From Acidobacteriota bacterium (lineage in GTDB: Bacteria > Acidobacteriota > UBA6911 > RPQK01 > JADFOI01): DNA of 9,137 nt. Below the pieces are notes generated by a model. It worked only from the letters and a program-made list of their open reading frames with translations. It was not told the DNA's origin and did no database searches. Positions within the stretch are counted from its first letter, which is position 1. The number at the start of each line of letters is the position of its first letter. Position numbers and translations under genes: made by a program. Where the stretch lies: contig JACZQQ010000096.1 of the NCBI GenBank assembly GCA_022545645.1, positions 1 to 9,137 of the forward strand, read 5' to 3'. This document shows, piece after piece, positions 6,156 through 9,137 of this stretch.

Positions 6156-8326
6156 TCAGAAAGCTTGTTTGGGCTTGTCTTCTACAAAGTGTAGTTCTAC
6201 TTCTTGCACCGCAGGTTTCTGCGCAGACCTCGCCCACTGAAGACCGACCTGTCATGAGAGCCAAAAGGGTGGAGGAAGCTCCCGCCATCGACGGTCGGCT
6301 GGATGATCCCGTGTGGCAGAACGTGATTGGAGCGTCGGAATTCTATCAGAGGGAGCCTGTGGAGGGAGAGGCAGCGACCGAACGAACTTCAGTCTACATT
6401 GTGTATGATCAAACTCACCTTTATATAGGCGTCGAACTTCTGGACAGCGAACCGCTTAAGATTCGGGCCACCGACTTGCAGAGAGACAGCCCTCTTGACA
6501 ACGATGACAGTTTCACGGTCGCCATCGATTCGTTCCATGATCACCGCAATGCTTTTGTCTTTCGACTGAACCCACTCGGGACACGCTATGATGCAGTGAT
6601 TCGAGAGGAAGCGCCTGAGTTGAACCACGCCTGGGACGAGCAGTGGACAGCGGCGGCGGTGATGACCGATCAGGGCTGGAGCGCCGAATATTCCATCCCC
6701 TTCAAGATACTCCGGTTCTCGGGAGCAGAGGAACAGGTTTGGGGCATCAATTTCGAGCGGGTCATCAAGAGAAAAAACGAGTCCGTTTACTGGTCGGGTT
6801 GGGAGCGCGACTTTGGCTTTTATCACATTTCGCAGGCGGGACATCTGGAAGGACTCATCGATATCAAGCAAGCGGAACGCTTTCGAATCCGTCCTTACGT
6901 TCTCGGGGGAGTGGAGAACTTTGCGGCCACTTCCTCTCCCCTCGGGACAGAAGGAGTTGGGGATGTGGGCATCGATGATCTCAAGATTGCCGTGACCTCA
7001 AATCTCACCGCTGACCTGGCTTTCAATCCCGATTTTGGACAAGTCGAGGTGGATGCACAGCAGGTCAATCTGACTCGATTCAGTCTTTTCTTCAGGGAAA
7101 AGCGTCCGTTTTTTATCGAGGGTGCCGAATCATTGCGCATGGGGTTGGGCCTGCTGCATTTCGGTCCGCCGCCCGTGGAATTGTTTCACAGCCGGAGGAT
7201 TGGCCTCTCCGACGCGGGTGAGCCCCTCCCGATTATGGCCGGCAGCAAGCTGACTGGAAAAGTCGGGGCATATGCCCTGGGATTTCTCAACGTGCAGACG
7301 AATGACGATCAAGGCCGACCGGGAGAAAACTTCACGGTTGCCCGCTTTCGCAGGGAGATGTTGGGGCGTTCTTATGTCGGCGCCATTTTCACTAACCGGC
7401 AGGGTGGAGGACTCTTTAATCGCCTGGCCGGCCTGGATGCACGATTCGTCTTGAAAAGGTATTTTCACATAAATGGGATGCTGGCAAAATCGTTCACCTC
7501 CGGGATCAGTGACAAGGAGTGGCTGACTCAGATTGGCGCTGACTGGCGGACCGACTTTTTTACCGCCGGGATCAACTATATGGACATTGAACCCAATTTT
7601 ATTCCGGGAATTGGGTTTCTTCGCCGCAAAGATCGGACCATCGGCTCCAGGGTGATCTTAAAACCCCGTCCGGGCGGTGAACTCATTCGCAATTTCGAAA
7701 TCCAACCCAGCCTCGTTTACCATCACGATGAGGATAGAGTCCTGAAATCTCGCAATGCCGACCTGGGGTTTGACATCGTTTTTCAGAGTGGCGATAAGGT
7801 GCAGTTTGAAATTGAAAACGATGTCGAGCGCCTCTTCAGACCCTTTAGAATCGCTCCTGGCGTCATTCTTCCAGAGGGACTGTACCAATGGAACGCAGGC
7901 GGGGCGAGCTTCAGCTCCTTTAATGGCAGAAAGCTGGCCGCCAGCGCTGGATTCAGTATTGGGGATTTTTACAACGGCACCAAGAACTCATTCGACCTGG
8001 CTGGAGAATTTCGACCCAACGAGAAGATGAGCTTCAGCCCCAGTTACAAATTCAACGACATCGATCTGATCGAGGGATCTTTCAACACCCATCTCTTCGG
8101 GCTGCGTGCCGATGTCTCCTTTACCAATAATCTCCTCACCTCGACCTTTCTCCAATACAACAGTACGGGTGAACTGGCGGCACTCCAGGTACGCTTCAAC
8201 TACATCTTCCGCACCATCGACAATTTTTTTATCGTTTACAATGAGACCCGTTTTACCGACGGTGTTTTTTCGGGAGAATCCGACCGCTCCCTGATTTTGA
8301 AGATTACCTACTCGTTGCATCGGTAA
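6152..8326 (+). CDS. Secreted CBM9-like / DUF5916 protein, predicted outer-membrane beta-barrel
   Basis: From the TTG at 6152 it is 724 residues. Residues 1-25 are a signal peptide (basic LIRK, a hydrophobic core, cleavage after VSA). Residues about 37-220 match the carbohydrate-binding family 9-like domain at the start of DUF5916 proteins (APAIDGRLDDPVWQ, then VYIVYDQTHLYIGVE). The rest is DUF5916, with the hallmark FFREKRPFFIEG at 313-324 and alternating hydrophobic/polar strands to a C-terminal ITYSLHR, suggesting an outer-membrane barrel. Biochemical function is unknown; glycan or polymer binding is an inference. An ORF reaching back to an ATG at 6071 would overlap the M56 gene by 85 bp and bury the signal peptide, so I reject that start. 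GTG at 6143 is a fair alternative. The TTG overlaps the M56 stop by 4 bp (TTGA), implying coupling. The signal-peptide codons contain a second BlaI-type palindrome. Confidence 0.88.
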   Translation: MIRKLVWACLLQSVVLLLAPQVSAQTSPTEDRPVMRAKRVEEAPAIDGRLDDPVWQNVIGASEFYQREPVEGEAATERTSVYIVYDQTHLYIGVELLDSEPLKIRATDLQRDSPLDNDDSFTVAIDSFHDHRNAFVFRLNPLGTRYDAVIREEAPELNHAWDEQWTAAAVMTDQGWSAEYSIPFKILRFSGAEEQVWGINFERVIKRKNESVYWSGWERDFGFYHISQAGHLEGLIDIKQAERFRIRPYVLGGVENFAATSSPLGTEGVGDVGIDDLKIAVTSNLTADLAFNPDFGQVEVDAQQVNLTRFSLFFREKRPFFIEGAESLRMGLGLLHFGPPPVELFHSRRIGLSDAGEPLPIMAGSKLTGKVGAYALGFLNVQTNDDQGRPGENFTVARFRREMLGRSYVGAIFTNRQGGGLFNRLAGLDARFVLKRYFHINGMLAKSFTSGISDKEWLTQIGADWRTDFFTAGINYMDIEPNFIPGIGFLRRKDRTIGSRVILKPRPGGELIRNFEIQPSLVYHHDEDRVLKSRNADLGFDIVFQSGDKVQFEIENDVERLFRPFRIAPGVILPEGLYQWNAGGASFSSFNGRKLAASAGFSIGDFYNGTKNSFDLAGEFRPNEKMSFSPSYKFNDIDLIEGSFNTHLFGLRADVSFTNNLLTSTFLQYNSTGELAALQVRFNYIFRTIDNFFIVYNETRFTDGVFSGESDRSLILKITYSLHR
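6180..6196. promoter_or_regulatory. Second BlaI-type operator, inside the signal-peptide codons of the CBM9/DUF5916 gene
   Basis: TTCTACAAAGTGTAGTT has the same left arm and 3-bp centre as the operator at 4785-4801, and its right arm matches at 5 of 7 positions. The match extends outward: TTGGGCT (6169-6175), CTTCTACAA (6179-6187) and TGTAG (6190-6194) recur with identical spacing at 4774-4799. The position equivalent to the -35 is TTGATC (6152-6157), against TTGACC upstream. The -10 equivalent (TTGTCT) is poor, so this may be a roadblock operator rather than a promoter. Confidence 0.6.
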
Positions 8327-8337
8327 CCGCAGACCAC

Positions 8338-8352
8338 AGCCGGGGACCGGCT
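8338..8352 (+). terminator. Hairpin just after the CBM9/DUF5916 gene, possible terminator
   Basis: AGCCGG and CCGGCT form a perfect 6-bp stem around the loop GGA, starting 12 bp after the stop codon. No T-run follows (GAAATCCC), so it is not a canonical intrinsic terminator; it could stabilise the 3' end or assist termination. Confidence 0.35.
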
Positions 8353-8353
8353 G

Positions 8354-8415
8354 AAATCCCAGATTCCAAATCCCAAAGTCCAAACCTGACCTGGAACCTG
8401 AAACTTGAAACCTGG
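8354..8415. repeat. Degenerate short tandem repeats in the gap before the PilZ gene
   Basis: Two 14-bp units lie side by side at 8354-8367 (AAATCCCAGATTCC) and 8368-8381 (AAATCCCAAAGTCC), with 12 of 14 bases identical. They are followed by about five copies of a 6-8-bp unit close to AAACCTG (8382-8415). The stretch is A/C-rich and non-coding in appearance, flanked by two GC-rich hairpins. It resembles the low-complexity intergenic filler seen in some environmental genomes. Confidence 0.55.
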
Positions 8416-8418
8416 AAC

Positions 8419-8433
8419 GCGCCCGAAGGGCGC
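8419..8433 (+). terminator. GC-rich hairpin, possible terminator
   Basis: GCGCCC and GGGCGC form a perfect 6-bp stem closed by the loop GAA, followed by TTGTGAT, which is only weakly T-rich. It may end transcription from the cassette to its left. The 3' side of the stem also creates an AAGGG in front of a GTG at 8436, which could mimic a ribosome-binding site for an extended PilZ start. Confidence 0.35.
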
Positions 8434-8507
8434 TTGTGATCACCATTCACAACTCACCATTGAAAAGATTGCCTTTCACCACCTCAACAGCTAGCATTGC
8501 ACTCAAG

Positions 8508-8867
8508 ATGAAAGAAAGGCGCCAGTATAGACGCTGGCGGGTTTCCATGCCCTGTTCGGTGAAGTGGGAAGACGGTCTCACCCAAGGGCTGATCGCCAAC
8601 ATTTCCTTCGGCGGCGCATTGATCTCCGAGGTCAGCGCTGTCCCTCCTGAAGGCGCCGAAGTAGCGCTTACCTTTGAAGCTGAGGAGGGAGAAGTTCAGC
8701 TGGAAGGCAAGTTGTCTTCCAGAGTGGTCCACACCATCACGGAGCTCATCGAACACGGAGGGGCCGGAGCGTTTGGCGTACAGTTCGAGGGACCGATCGA
8801 GGAGATCCGCTCGAAACTGATTCCTGTTTTCAGTGTTTTGACGTCGAAAGAAGGGGAGCCAGGATAG
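8508..8867 (+). CDS. Small PilZ-domain protein (c-di-GMP receptor type)
   Basis: From the ATG at 8508 it is a 119-residue, single-domain cytoplasmic protein. The c-di-GMP-binding signature of PilZ is visible: an Arg-rich start MKERRQYRRWRV (RxxxR) at residues 3-12, and the second motif NISFGGA, matching (D/N)xSxxG, about 30 residues later. The remainder is consistent with the six-stranded PilZ barrel, ending in FGVQFEGP and a short helix. No output domain is attached, so it probably acts by binding a partner. The frame is open back to a GTG at 8436, but the extra 24 residues look unlike protein and precede the expected N-terminal motif, so I chose the ATG. No strong Shine-Dalgarno precedes it. 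Nothing ties it functionally to the cassette on its left. Confidence 0.85.
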   Translation: MKERRQYRRWRVSMPCSVKWEDGLTQGLIANISFGGALISEVSAVPPEGAEVALTFEAEEGEVQLEGKLSSRVVHTITELIEHGGAGAFGVQFEGPIEEIRSKLIPVFSVLTSKEGEPG

Positions 8868-8869
8868 TG

Positions 8870-8956
8870 ATGCCTTTGAAAGATTTACGACTGGTTGGAT
8901 TGTTGGGCTTGCTGGTGCTGCTGGTTGGTCTGGCGGAGGCCGGGGGCACCCGCTAG
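8870..8956 (+). CDS. Possible 28-residue signal-peptide-like small ORF
   Basis: The ATG lies 2 bp after the PilZ stop, with AGGA 5 nt upstream. The product begins MPLKDLRLVGLLGLLVLLVG and ends LAEAGGTR. It has a short basic start, a Leu-rich hydrophobic core and an AEA-like cleavage site, then stops almost at once. It may be a genuine small membrane or secreted peptide, or the leftover start of a secreted protein truncated by the TAG at 8954, which lies within a 14-bp palindrome. The sequence after the stop in this frame is not recognisable. Confidence 0.4.
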   Translation: MPLKDLRLVGLLGLLVLLVGLAEAGGTR

Positions 8957-9137
8957 CGGGTCGCGCAACACGGGCAGGGCGGATGCTTTCGTCGCTGCAG
9001 TAGAGAATTTATGCATAATCCGGGCTAGTGATACTCCTCAGCTCTCGGGCGACACAGGGATCGCCCGCAACTCCCATCAGCAAACGTCATCGTACTGATT
9101 GAGCGCAGTGCTATACAAGCCATGAGACCCAAGTGGA
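8957..9137. other. Right-end stretch with no recognised gene
   Basis: These 181 bp hold no convincing coding sequence on either strand. Visible structures are the palindrome TTATGCATAA (9009-9018) and a hairpin with a 7-bp stem (CGGGCGA 9046-9052, TCGCCCG 9061-9067) and 8-nt loop, without a T-run. A possible start codon at 9122 is followed by only five codons before the window ends. Confidence 0.5.

Noticed and set aside
7988..8446. Minus-strand ORF of 152 codons overlapping the end of the CBM9/DUF5916 gene
   Set aside because: It covers both barrel-coding DNA and the degenerate repeat, giving repetitive residues; no motif supports it.
8895..9098. Plus-strand ORF of 67 codons at the right end
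   Set aside because: Starts inside the small ORF in another frame, is Trp/Cys-rich at the start, lacks a Shine-Dalgarno and matches no family I know.
9122..9137. Possible start of a further gene at the ATG at 9122
   Set aside because: Only five codons are visible, with no clear Shine-Dalgarno or promoter; not enough to call.

Overview
The window looks like chromosomal DNA of a Gram-negative bacterium of moderate G+C (about mid-50s % by eye, not counted). Three things point to an outer membrane: a large secreted protein that looks like an outer-membrane beta-barrel, a lipoprotein-type solute-binding protein, and a Yej-type peptide importer. BlaI/M56 gene pairs and DUF5916 proteins are both common in Acidobacteriota, so that phylum is my best guess. 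It is an inference from gene content; there is no rRNA or marker gene here.

Left part (1-4674, minus strand): a peptide ABC importer operon reading right to left in the order yejA (binding lipoprotein), yejB (permease), yejE (permease), yejF (ATPase, cut by the window start). The order matches E. coli yejABEF. yejA and yejB are 6 bp apart, yejB and yejE overlap by one base (TAATG), and yejF follows after a 97-bp gap holding an 8-bp tandem repeat.

Middle part (4675-8326, plus strand, divergent from yej): a tightly coupled three-gene cassette. It has a BlaI/MecI-type repressor, an M56 (BlaR1-like) membrane metalloprotease lacking the penicillin-sensor domain, and a 724-residue secreted protein with an N-terminal CBM9-like domain and a DUF5916 barrel. 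Junctions are TGATG and TTGA. A 17-bp palindrome of BlaI/MecI/CopY operator type (TACA...TGTA) sits on the predicted blaI promoter. A second copy lies at the start of the CBM9/DUF5916 gene, inside its signal-peptide codons. The two regions match at 29 of 45 positions over equal spacing, including the -35-like hexamer. This duplicated control element is the most interesting signal in the window. It suggests that the repressor and protease control their own operon and separately control the outer-membrane protein.

Right part (8327-9137): an intergenic stretch with two GC-rich hairpins and degenerate short tandem repeats, then a small PilZ-domain protein (c-di-GMP receptor type). A 28-codon signal-peptide-like ORF follows with its own Shine-Dalgarno-like sequence. 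The last ~180 bp hold no gene I can recognise. No rRNA, tRNA, CRISPR array or insertion sequence was seen.
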